Assembly: GCA_002428415.1 (NCBI GenBank)
Contig: DIWI01000040.1
Location: 1-23,455, forward strand
Direction: 5' to 3'
Length of the DNA: 23,455 bases
From: Clostridiaceae bacterium UBA6110
GTDB lineage: Bacteria > Bacillota > Clostridia > Clostridiales > Clostridiaceae
Numbering within the stretch: position 1 is the stretch's first letter; the number at the start of each line of letters is the position of its first letter. Positions 15,186 through 22,340 of the stretch are shown piece after piece. The notes beneath the pieces are model-generated. The model was given only the letters and a program-made list of their open reading frames with translations, did no database searches and was not told the DNA's origin. The position numbers and the translations under genes are program-made.

Positions 15186-15635
15186 TCACTCCCTTGGCCA
15201 TGCATAGGCCATTGAAAATAATACAGAAATGGCTATCGCGAAGTAATAGATCCACGGCTTCCTCGACCTGCGCATGAGCAGGATGAATACTACTACTATT
15301 GCACTGGCAGCAAGTACGGACAGAAGTGGCTTTAGATAAAGACCAAGTATAGCTGCAACCATTAGCATGGTTAAAGGAGCTACAATAAGTATTGCCTTAA
15401 GAAGCTCCGGTGCATCAGTCCGAAGAAGAGCAAAGTACATAAGAAGAAGGAATACGGAATAAGAGATACGAATGGCTTCTGCAGGTGTGTTCCCTATGTT
15501 ATCAGAGAAAAATACCGTTTCAACGAACATATAGATTGCAAAATACCCCATATAGGTTGCTGCAAGCACAAAAATCCCGCCGGCTCCTATTGCCGCCATT
15601 TTGAGCAAGATTGAAAGGACATTCTCCTTCTTCAT
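15186..15635 (-). CDS. Small polytopic membrane protein of unknown function
   Basis: The protein has 149 residues from the ATG at 15635, which follows GGGAGGGAGAA; the upstream ATG at 15659 lacks a ribosome site. About five hydrophobic segments are visible (roughly residues 15-40, 58-75, 84-106, 108-128 and 132-147), with a 'MRRSRKPW' cytoplasmic loop before the last. I do not recognise a family. It lies upstream of, and in the same direction as, the penicillin-binding protein gene with 162 bases between, so cotranscription is possible but not shown. Confidence 0.6.
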   Translation of the reverse strand: MKKENVLSILLKMAAIGAGGIFVLAATYMGYFAIYMFVETVFFSDNIGNTPAEAIRISYSVFLLLMYFALLRTDAPELLKAILIVAPLTMLMVAAILGLYLKPLLSVLAASAIVVVFILLMRRSRKPWIYYFAIAISVLFSMAYAWPRE

Positions 15636-15844
15636 TTCTCCCTCCCGTGCATGCATCAAAGGCTAATACGCAGCTAAACTGAACAGCTGCCAATCTGCAT
15701 GACTTTTCACTTATTAATTAAAGTATATCATATAGTACTCCATTAGATGACTCATATCCAATATTTTGTCGCAATAATCTGATTATTTCAAAGGTGTACG
15801 TGTCCGGATTCTATTGTAATTCAGGGCGGATGTAAGATTCTTTT

Positions 15845-16087
15845 TTATCGGTTCCGCACATTACGTGACGCGAAGCTTACCCCGATGATTATTCCCGCAA
15901 TTGCGCCCATAGGGCCGCCAACCATTGCACCAATTAGGCCAGTAGCCTCATATCCCCTGTTTCCTGCGAATTCGAAATCCATCATGAAGTTCCCACCAAT
16001 GAACGATCCTACTATAAGTCCCACGAGAAGACCGACAATAAGAAAAAAGACACTCCCGACTATGCCATAAAGTATTTTTCTAATCAC
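15845..16087 (-). CDS. Small glycine-rich two-segment membrane protein
   Basis: The protein has 80 residues. There are two hydrophobic segments (about 5-31 and 48-70) rich in Gly, the second containing 'GAMVGGPMGAIAGIIIG', a glycine-zipper-like pattern. The start is GTG at 16087 with GAGGAG nine bases upstream. It is probably real because of the ribosome site and unbroken hydrophobic pattern. Function unknown; glycine-zipper proteins often oligomerise in membranes. The 15660-15844 spacer holds no gene that I can see. Confidence 0.6.
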   Translation of the reverse strand: MIRKILYGIVGSVFFLIVGLLVGLIVGSFIGGNFMMDFEFAGNRGYEATGLIGAMVGGPMGAIAGIIIGVSFASRNVRNR

Positions 16088-16172
16088 TAAAATCAGCTCC
16101 TCATCTTTTGAATTTGTGCTGCAAAGCTAACCTTGCAGCGATGCAGCACTTATAATTCAGCTTGCCAGCCTC

Positions 16173-17267
16173 TTATTTCTTCAGCTCCGGAAAGTAAATA
16201 TGAAAATCCATTTTCAGGTAATCAGCCAGGTCCTTCATTTCATCAATCGTCTTTTCATTTACGGAAATTCCTTCTTCAATTCGTCTCGAATAGGATTCAG
16301 CTTCCTTTTCACCATGTGTATATATCCTTTCTTTGCCGTCTGCTTTCTGTGAATCTCGAAGTTCATCCAGGAATATTTCGAGTTTTTTCTGGATCGCAGT
16401 CGGATCGCCAAATACCTTTGGATCAATAGCTGCGAAAAAGTGGCATACGCCTGATTTGCCTTCCTCTGTCTCCACATGGTTGGATGTGGTACCTCCAGAC
16501 AGGATGGAACAAAGGATCTCTACCACCATTGAAAACCCATAGCCCTTGTGTCCTCCATGCTCTTCTGTACCTCCACCCAATGGATGAAGTCCAGCCACTC
16601 CAGCGTAGATTCCTCTCAGGAGCTCTGCCGGATCCAGCTCGTCATGACCCTCTGCATTTATTCCCCATCCTACAGGAAGGACTTTCCCAAGCTTATTTGA
16701 TACCTCTGCCTTCCCAACTGTTACAACTGATGTTGATGTATCAAAGTGGAATGGCTGCGGAGCAGCCGGGAAACTGAATGCGAATGGATTTGTCCCGAGC
16801 ATGGGAGCCCTTCCAAAGGTCGGTACGACAGCAGCAAGTGAATTCGTCATTGATATACCAAAAAATCCCTCATTGCATGCCATTAGCGAGTAATATCCGG
16901 CAATGCCGTAATGGTTGGAATTCCGCACTGTAACCAGTCCGATACCAGATGATTTTGCCAGTGAAATGGCCTTCTTCATCGAGAATTCCGAAACCAGCTG
17001 ACCCATGCCGCTCATACCGTCGATGACTGCTGATACAGGTGTTTCCGACACAATATGCGGCTTTGCATTAATATTGATGTATCCCGCTCTGATCTGATCA
17101 TGATACATGACAATTCGATTCGTACCATGTGAATCAATGCCATACAAATCGGCCAGCAGCAGGACATCCGTAATAACAGCACTATCCTGTTCTGAAAAGC
17201 CGAATCTGTGGAATGCAGCTTCGCAAAAGACCTTCAATTCATCATAAGTAAGTAAGTGAGTGCTCAT
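16173..17267 (-). CDS. Ldh_2 (malate/lactate/ureidoglycolate) family NAD(P)-dependent oxidoreductase
   Basis: The protein has 364 residues, the usual length. It belongs to the Ldh_2 family (MdhC, AllD, YiaK, ComC), which has its own non-Rossmann NAD(P) fold. Visible signatures are 'YGIDSHGTNRI' with the catalytic His 47, 'VRNSNHYGIAGYYS' near residue 115, 'GTNPFAFSFPA' near 160, and 'GGTEEHGGHKGYGFSMVVEIL'. Family members reversibly oxidise 2-hydroxyacids such as malate, sulfolactate, ureidoglycolate or 2,3-diketogulonate, or reduce cyclic imines. No cofactor or substrate can be fixed from sequence alone. It is isolated, with 129 bases to its upstream neighbour. Start ATG at 17267 has GGAG ten bases upstream. 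Confidence 0.85.
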   Translation of the reverse strand: MSTHLLTYDELKVFCEAAFHRFGFSEQDSAVITDVLLLADLYGIDSHGTNRIVMYHDQIRAGYININAKPHIVSETPVSAVIDGMSGMGQLVSEFSMKKAISLAKSSGIGLVTVRNSNHYGIAGYYSLMACNEGFFGISMTNSLAAVVPTFGRAPMLGTNPFAFSFPAAPQPFHFDTSTSVVTVGKAEVSNKLGKVLPVGWGINAEGHDELDPAELLRGIYAGVAGLHPLGGGTEEHGGHKGYGFSMVVEILCSILSGGTTSNHVETEEGKSGVCHFFAAIDPKVFGDPTAIQKKLEIFLDELRDSQKADGKERIYTHGEKEAESYSRRIEEGISVNEKTIDEMKDLADYLKMDFHIYFPELKK

Positions 17268-17397
17268 AAAATTCTCCGTTCCTGTTTATTAATATTCCAT
17301 ATTATTATTCTATCAGCATTGTCTGTTGATTGTGGCTGATTTCAATTTTTGAATTGCTTTTGGATGATTCGGTATTCAAACTCACTCGATTGTAGAA

Positions 17398-18129
17398 TCA
17401 GTCCGAAATTATATTTTTAGCCTTGATTTCGACATAAAGATTTTCCTCAGTGACAACCAACATGAGTAGAGTCCATGCTGGAACATATGTGACCATAACC
17501 ACGATTTCCCTCCATAGCAGAAACACCTTGAAATCAGGATGGTAAAGTGCAAGTGCAACGAACAGGTCGCTAAAAAACATCATGCACCCAGAAATTGCCA
17601 GAAGCCATGCCACCCGTTTCGAGAAATAGCCTCTGAACAAAGTGGAGACCATTGTCATGCCGAAAATACAGAGTATTATCCCCAATACAATTCCAGCTGG
17701 ATACATGAATCCTTCTGCATACTGCTGAAGTGACAAAAACAAAAATGTAAATATTGCTGCAAAGGGTGCTATGGTTATCAGTTCTCTCTTTCCGATATTG
17801 AAGTTTTTACTGAAGGTGATAATCAGACACAGGTATGCTCCAATGAATCCAATCATGCCGAATAACTGGCTGTTTGCCACTGTCTCATCAAATGTGTTTA
17901 CAAATACGAAATAATAGTCAGAAAGGACTGTAAATGCAAAAGCCAATGCAATAAGCTTCTGTTCCCTGTATCTCTTCCTTACGGCAACAACAGTAATGAA
18001 CATGCTTACTCTGACAGCAAATGTGACATATAATGCGGGATTATCATCTCGATAAATGATATCGAAAAAAACCATGACGAGAGTTAGGAATAAATAGACA
18101 GCAAGAATAATTCTTTGGGTATTTCTCAT
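17398..18129 (-). CDS. YhhN-like (TMEM86/lysoplasmalogenase-type) membrane protein
   Basis: The protein has 243 residues and about eight membrane segments. The pattern resembles the YhhN family: 'ALAFAFTVLSDYYFVF' (about 61-76) and 'AISGCMMFFSDLFVALALY' (about 178-196) each place an Asp in a membrane helix after Ser, as in the paired aspartates of YhhN/TMEM86 enzymes. Animal members hydrolyse lysoplasmalogens; clostridia make plasmalogens, so a lipid role is plausible but not shown. Start ATG at 18129 has AAGGGGATG upstream. It is a lone gene on the minus strand. Confidence 0.55.
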   Translation of the reverse strand: MRNTQRIILAVYLFLTLVMVFFDIIYRDDNPALYVTFAVRVSMFITVVAVRKRYREQKLIALAFAFTVLSDYYFVFVNTFDETVANSQLFGMIGFIGAYLCLIITFSKNFNIGKRELITIAPFAAIFTFLFLSLQQYAEGFMYPAGIVLGIILCIFGMTMVSTLFRGYFSKRVAWLLAISGCMMFFSDLFVALALYHPDFKVFLLWREIVVMVTYVPAWTLLMLVVTEENLYVEIKAKNIISD

Positions 18130-18729
18130 TTAAGACATCCCCTTAAAATATTATTAGCATCTTGTAATGAGTTCACACATACCAATCTGATTAATTATAT
18201 ATATCATTCAATACTAAATAACAGATATAGGAAAGAGACATTATGAGTACAGAATTTATCATACTCTACGATTACTTATATTATACTACTCAGGCATGCC
18301 AAGAATACCAATCGCGCCAATTTTCTGTTAATTGCGCACTATCTAAGTTCAACGTTCTCTTTGTTATGTTTATTTCAATTACCAGTTCTCCTTGAGCTGT
18401 TTTTCGGATTCCTATAAGTTCTAACGATAATACTGAAATTTACAGATAGTTTATGGAAACGCCATGACATTAGCACCATTTTTAAATATCAGTGTGGTCT
18501 AATATACTCGAATAAGTAGCTATAAGCTAATTTCTTATGGTCACATGATTAATAAATACTTTATTGTTCCGGCAGATGTTTTTTCCCAATCGGATCAGGC
18601 AAATCATTAAGTACTTTATTTATAACAGCATCTCGGATATCCAAATTCCTACGGTCAGGAGGTTTATTTGACTGTAAGCAGCCATTAATTCCAATCTAGA
18701 AACATACCATATAAGGAGTTGAATCAACT
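18130..18729. other. 600-base gap without a convincing gene
   Basis: This AT-rich spacer separates the divergently arranged YhhN-like gene and EFR1 gene. Both strands were read for ORFs with ribosome sites, hairpins and repeats; nothing solid was found. Short near-repeats around 'TACTTTATT' (about 18555 and 18613) and a 45-codon start-less open frame on the minus strand (18561-18695) could be decayed coding sequence. Confidence 0.4.
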
Positions 18730-19581
18730 GTGAAGTGCCTGATTATTTACTACTCACTTACGAATTCAACATCTCAAGTTTCAAAAAGCATTTCTAATGG
18801 ACTGAACCAGGCTGGTGTCGAAACCACACTATGCAACATCAAGGATGAGGCTCCTCCGGATTTGGAGAATTTTGACCTTCTGGGAATTGGAACTCCAGTT
18901 TATATATATCAGATACCAATTAATGTCCAGGAATGCATTGAAAGCTTGTCAAATAAGAATAAAATCAAGTCATTTGCCTTTCTTACCTATGGTACATATT
19001 CCTGGAACGCAAGTGAACTCCTTAAGAACGCTATGATGAAGCGTGGCTTTGACATTCAGGGTTGGTTTTACTCCCATGGTGCAGATTATTTTCTAGGCTA
19101 TATCAGTCGTGGATGTTTGGCATCACCAGGTCATCCCAATTCCGATGATTTGGCAATGGCCCAAAAATTCGGATATGATATGGGGGCTGCAGCTTCTGCC
19201 AAGCTTTGGCCTGAATCATCAATCTCGCCCCCATTGATTTATCATTTTGAGCAAATGATGCTAAGTCGAAACCTGGTTCGTGGATATCACCAAAAGCAAT
19301 TCAAGCTCGACAAAGAGAAATGCATAAAATGTAATATTTGTATAAATGGTTGCCCAATGCACAATCTTAGTCCAAATAATGACGGCTTTCCCAGCTGGGA
19401 GAAAAAATGCATAATGTGCCTTTCTTGTGAGCTGCACTGCCCAAAGGAGGCAATTAAGTCTCCGATGAGTGCTTCTATGATGAATCCTATTATGAATTAT
19501 AATGTTAAGAAAATCATGAAAGATCCTGAAATTGAAAAATGCAAGGTTAAGCTCCACAACGGAAAAATAAATTTGATATGA
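18730..19581 (+). CDS. EFR1-type flavodoxin/2[4Fe-4S] ferredoxin fusion
   Basis: The protein has 283 residues. The N-terminal half is a flavodoxin-like domain with the FMN phosphate loop 'YYSLTNSTSQVSKSI' (7-21), 'GIGTPVYIYQIP' (52-63) and 'LTYGTYSWNA' (85-94). The C-terminal part holds two [4Fe-4S] motifs: Cys 198, 201, 204, 208 ('CIKCNICINGC') and Cys 227, 230, 233, 237 ('CIMCLSCELHC'). This is the EFR1 arrangement, an intramolecular flavin/ferredoxin electron carrier common in anaerobes. Start is GTG at 18730 with AAGGAG 11 bases upstream. It stands alone, so its redox partner is not given by context. Confidence 0.88.
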   Translation: MKCLIIYYSLTNSTSQVSKSISNGLNQAGVETTLCNIKDEAPPDLENFDLLGIGTPVYIYQIPINVQECIESLSNKNKIKSFAFLTYGTYSWNASELLKNAMMKRGFDIQGWFYSHGADYFLGYISRGCLASPGHPNSDDLAMAQKFGYDMGAAASAKLWPESSISPPLIYHFEQMMLSRNLVRGYHQKQFKLDKEKCIKCNICINGCPMHNLSPNNDGFPSWEKKCIMCLSCELHCPKEAIKSPMSASMMNPIMNYNVKKIMKDPEIEKCKVKLHNGKINLI

Positions 19582-19593
19582 TTCTACTGATAA

Positions 19594-19641
19594 GCTCCCC
19601 TTATGGTACACAGTAAAAATACTGTTTATCATAAGGGGAGC
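19594..19641. terminator. Strong nested hairpin after the EFR1 gene
   Basis: Perfect 11-base outer arms (GCTCCCCTTAT and complement) enclose an inner ACAGTA-AAAA-TACTGT stem, 13 bases after the stop codon. No U-tract follows on either strand, so it may be a factor-assisted terminator, an mRNA-stabilising end, or a leftover mobile-element end. Position favours transcript-end function. Confidence 0.5.
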
Positions 19642-19910
19642 ATTATTAATGTGCATATAAACTATAGAGTCATCTGGAATTGCCCATCCCGCCCGTATTG
19701 TCACACTTATATTCAAGACTTGAATTCGAAAGACAAATATGGTCGCTTTTGTCAATCCACGATAGAGCATCCTCTGTAAACTGTCTAACCGTTGTTTGAG
19801 TGGGACCTGCTCTTGACTTGGATTTCTAACTCATGACTGATGTCTAAAGGTTACGCAAGACTTTTCACATCTCTACTCGTGGATAATTGATTCTCTTGAG
19901 GTCACGGCTC
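19642..19910. other. Non-coding gap before the LacI-type regulator gene
   Basis: About 270 bases lie between the hairpin and the stop of the minus-strand regulator gene. No open frame here carries a ribosome site or a recognisable protein; I saw no obvious terminator for the regulator gene. Confidence 0.4.
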
Positions 19911-20906
19911 CTAAGTGCTTTCTCTTTCCACCAAAGATGCGTTGAAGGTCAAATGCTGCGCACTGGGTTTTTTATCTGATGGAGCCTCAATGTCCTCAAT
20001 GATCATCTTTGCAACCTTCTCCCCCATTTCGTGTGCAGGTATTTCGAGAGCTGTCATTGTTGTTTCGAGCATACTTCCAACCGCATGGCCGGTAAGACTC
20101 ATAAGCCGGATATCCTCCGGAACTCTGAGTTTTTTTTCTTTTATTGCTCTCATCGCTCCAATTCCCTGGATATCAACTGAAACCATTATTGCATCGAGCT
20201 TTTCATTGTTCTCTAATAGCTTCTTTGCGCAATTATAGCCATATTCGAATGTATTGGATGGCTCCAATGAAGTATTGTAATTCTCTTTCAGGTTCAATTC
20301 TTTGATTGCTGACTTATAACCCTTATACCTGTCTCTGTAGGGAGCCAAATGTGTATTCCCGTTTATCAGCCCGATTTCTTTGCAACCTTTACGTGCCAAA
20401 AACATGGTGCCCTCATAACCGCATGCCTCATAGTTTGCAATTACACTGCTGACTGAAGTGTCCTGGTCTCTTACAATCTGCGCTATTGCAATACCGCTTG
20501 CTTTGATGTCATGAAGCAATCTGACGTTTCGTCCGGTACCTGCAATTATTATCCCATCAACAAAGCCGTTCCTGAGTCTGCTAAGGCTTTCTTTTTCGAT
20601 CTCAGGATCATCTTCGGTGTTGCAAATCAGTGTTGCATAATTGTATTTCCTGGCTTCCTTTTCTATACCCTGCATGATTTCAGAGAATATTGCCATGTGC
20701 AGTCTTGGAAGCACAACACCAATGGTATGCCTTTTACCCTTCTTCAGCCCCTGGGCAAGTACGTTGGGTTGGTAACTCAGTTCCTTCACTGCAGCGAATA
20801 TCCGGGCCCTTGTCTCAGGATGAACATAGGCAGTATCATTAAGCGCCCTGGACACAGTGCTGATGTCTACACAGGCCAGTTTTGCCACATCTTTCATTGT
20901 AGCCAC
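19911..20906 (-). CDS. LacI/GalR-family transcriptional regulator
   Basis: The protein has 331 residues. The N-terminal helix-turn-helix 'TMKDVAKLACVDISTVSRAL' (3-22) and hinge helix 'QPNVLAQGLKKGK' are typical of the family; the rest is a periplasmic-binding-protein-like ligand domain ('TIGVVLPRLHMAIFSEIMQGI', 'GFVDGIIIAGTG', 'LDAIMVSVDIQGIGAMRAI'). Start is GTG at 20906 with AAGGAG eight bases upstream. It is divergent from a lyase/transporter pair 366 bases away and probably represses it in the absence of an inducer, likely a sugar acid or its keto derivative. Dyads in the intergenic region are candidate operators. Confidence 0.93.
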   Translation of the reverse strand: MATMKDVAKLACVDISTVSRALNDTAYVHPETRARIFAAVKELSYQPNVLAQGLKKGKRHTIGVVLPRLHMAIFSEIMQGIEKEARKYNYATLICNTEDDPEIEKESLSRLRNGFVDGIIIAGTGRNVRLLHDIKASGIAIAQIVRDQDTSVSSVIANYEACGYEGTMFLARKGCKEIGLINGNTHLAPYRDRYKGYKSAIKELNLKENYNTSLEPSNTFEYGYNCAKKLLENNEKLDAIMVSVDIQGIGAMRAIKEKKLRVPEDIRLMSLTGHAVGSMLETTMTALEIPAHEMGEKVAKMIIEDIEAPSDKKPSAQHLTFNASLVEREST

Positions 20907-20929
20907 AATATCATCTCCTTTATGACAGC

Positions 20930-20959
20930 ATTATACAATCGATTGCTTATATTTGCCAA
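20930..20959 (-). promoter_or_regulatory. Promoter of the LacI-type regulator gene
   Basis: On the minus strand TTGGCA (20959-20954) and a consensus TATAAT (20935-20930) are 18 bases apart, 23 bases before the GTG start. Confidence 0.6.
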
Positions 20960-21153
20960 ATACTAATTGTGATAGAACAATGAATCCACTCGGAATGATC
21001 TGATTGCGAGTAACTACATATTACCAAAATTCCTCTGAATAAATGCATAAAACAGGCAGTTTAACCTCAAATCGCGGTCTCATATCGATTTCATCAGCAA
21101 TAATATGCAAAAAATTGTAGGTTGCACATAATCCATTGACGTCTCAACCATGC

Positions 21154-21181
21154 TGTGATTAAATTGTATCACAACATACAA
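21154..21181. promoter_or_regulatory. Overlapping dyads upstream of the lyase operon
   Basis: TGTGAT-N8-ATCACA (21154-21173) overlaps TTGTAT-N6-ATACAA (21164-21181). The first resembles a widely spaced CRP-like site, but the spacing is ten rather than six between TGTGA and TCACA, so it is not a CRP box. They are candidate binding sites for the divergent regulator or another factor. Confidence 0.4.
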
Positions 21182-21190
21182 ACGTTTGCA
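21177..21190. promoter_or_regulatory. LacI-type operator candidate
   Basis: The core CAAACGTTTG (21179-21188) is a perfect palindrome with the central CG typical of LacI/GalR operators. It extends to a 14-base TGCAAACGTTTGCA form with one mismatch. It lies about 60 bases before the -10 of the lyase operon. Confidence 0.6.
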
Positions 21191-21233
21191 GATAAAAATT
21201 GTCTAGCGCGCAAGTTAATTGTTTATCTGCAAA
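21185..21233. repeat. 12-base inverted repeat spanning the lyase promoter region
   Basis: TTTGCAGATAAA (21185-21196) and its exact complement TTTATCTGCAAA (21222-21233) are separated by 25 bases. The left arm shares TTTGCA with the LacI operator candidate and the right arm covers the expected -35 position of the downstream promoter. They look like two half-sites of a looping or cooperative repressor, though an RNA role cannot be excluded. Confidence 0.55.
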
Positions 21234-21245
21234 AGATCAGTCTAC

Positions 21246-21251
21246 TATAAT
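21246..21251 (+). promoter_or_regulatory. -10 box of the lyase-transporter operon
   Basis: A consensus TATAAT lies 21 bases before the lyase ATG, close enough to give a very short leader. The -35 at 17 bases (TTATCT) is poor and falls inside the right arm of the 12-base inverted repeat, so the promoter may need relief of repression or an activator. Confidence 0.5.
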
Positions 21252-21272
21252 AAACTCAAAAGGAGATTTAAA

Positions 21273-22244
21273 ATGACAAAGACTAAAAATTTCAAGACTA
21301 TATTCCCTGCAGTATCGGTTCCACTTAATGATGACTATTCAATCAATGAGGGAGAATTCAGAGCATATCTAAGATGGCTCAAGAGTTTCTATGATAAGGG
21401 AATCCAGGGATTGGTTTGCAACGGACATACCGGAGAAATAACAGGACTTTCAAGAAAAGAGCGTAATAGAGTAATTGAAATATGCGCTGAAGAGTGCGGA
21501 GACATAATGACGATAATCTCCGGAATCAACTGCGAAAATACAATCGAGTCTATCGAAATGGCTAAGGAAGCAAAAGCAGCCGGAGCAGATGGAATACTCC
21601 TTATGCCTCCACACATGTGGCTTAGATTCGGAATGCACCCAGAAGCACCTTTCCATTATGTAAAGGATGTTGCTGAAGGCGCTGACATTGATATCATAAT
21701 CCACTTGTATCCAGCAACATCAAAGGCTAATTATCCGGTAGAGAGTCTCATAAAGATGTGCAAGGAAATAGACCATGTAAAGTCCATAAAGATGGGAACA
21801 AGGGTAACCTCCATATACGAGCATGATGTAAGATTACTAAGGAAAGAGTGTCCTGATGTCTCTCTGATCACTTGCCATGATGAAACACTTTGTGTAAGCT
21901 GGTTCCCAGGAATGGACGGAGCTTTGATAGGATTCGCAGGTTGTGTTCCTGAACTGATTTGCCCTGCATGGGATGTCTTCTCTAATCCTGACAAGCATAC
22001 CCTTAAAGAGGCACAGAATTGGTCAGACAGAATCTTCCATATCTCACAGGCAATCTATGGTGGCGGACAGCCATCAGGTGAAGCTCATGCAAAATTGAAA
22101 GAGGCTCTTGTACAAAGAGGTATCTTCACAAACGGAATAATGAGAAAGCCTGTACTTCCTCTTAACCAGGAAGAAAAGGACTGGGTTGCTATAGGACTTG
22201 AGAGAAGCGAGCTGCCTGTCGTTGATATGAATCAGTACAAGTAG
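21273..22244 (+). CDS. DHDPS/NAL-family (DapA-like) class I aldolase or lyase
   Basis: The protein has 323 residues from the ATG at 21273, eight bases after AGGAG; the in-frame TTG at 21219 would run back through the promoter and is rejected. It is a (beta/alpha)8 barrel of the DapA superfamily: 'CNGHTGE' (49-55, the GTTGE loop), Tyr 146 ('IIHLYPAT') and Schiff-base Lys 173 ('SIKMG'). The arginine that binds the aspartate-semialdehyde carboxylate in true DapA is replaced ('YPATSKANY'), so lysine biosynthesis is unlikely. With a LacI-type regulator and a transporter, it is more likely a catabolic enzyme cleaving or dehydrating a keto acid or deoxy sugar acid. Substrate unknown. Confidence 0.85.
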   Translation: MTKTKNFKTIFPAVSVPLNDDYSINEGEFRAYLRWLKSFYDKGIQGLVCNGHTGEITGLSRKERNRVIEICAEECGDIMTIISGINCENTIESIEMAKEAKAAGADGILLMPPHMWLRFGMHPEAPFHYVKDVAEGADIDIIIHLYPATSKANYPVESLIKMCKEIDHVKSIKMGTRVTSIYEHDVRLLRKECPDVSLITCHDETLCVSWFPGMDGALIGFAGCVPELICPAWDVFSNPDKHTLKEAQNWSDRIFHISQAIYGGGQPSGEAHAKLKEALVQRGIFTNGIMRKPVLPLNQEEKDWVAIGLERSELPVVDMNQYK

Positions 22245-22257
22245 CTGCTGCCGATCT

Positions 22258-22301
22258 GGTTAATAAACAGGGTGAAATCATTAAGCCCTGTTTAGTTAAC
22301 C
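22258..22301 (+). promoter_or_regulatory. Intercistronic hairpin between lyase and transporter genes
   Basis: GGTTAA-T-AAACAGGG pairs with CCCTGTTT-AG-TTAACC around a 13-base loop. No U-tract follows and the transporter gene starts 40 bases on, so it is more likely to modulate relative expression or mRNA stability than to stop transcription fully. Confidence 0.5.
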
Positions 22302-22340
22302 AAGACTGCACTTCAATTTATAGAGTCTGGGGGGATTTCT

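Noticed and set aside
18561..18695. 45-codon open frame on the minus strand in the 600-base gap, with a protein-like composition
   Set aside because: No start codon of usual type and no ribosome site; too short to identify. It might be a decayed gene end, but chance is as likely.
19261..19770. Minus-strand open frame of 169 codons over the 3' end of the EFR1 gene and the following hairpin
   Set aside because: It overlaps the ferredoxin-coding part of EFR1 and crosses the hairpin; the translation shows no recognisable domain.
21154..21173. TGTGAT-N8-ATCACA as a CRP/FNR-type box
   Set aside because: The half-sites TGTGA and TCACA are ten bases apart instead of six, so the spacing does not fit a CRP/FNR dimer.
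21219..21272. TTG start adding 18 residues to the DapA-like protein
   Set aside because: It would begin upstream of the TATAAT and run through the ribosome site; the ATG at 21273 has AGGAG at correct spacing.
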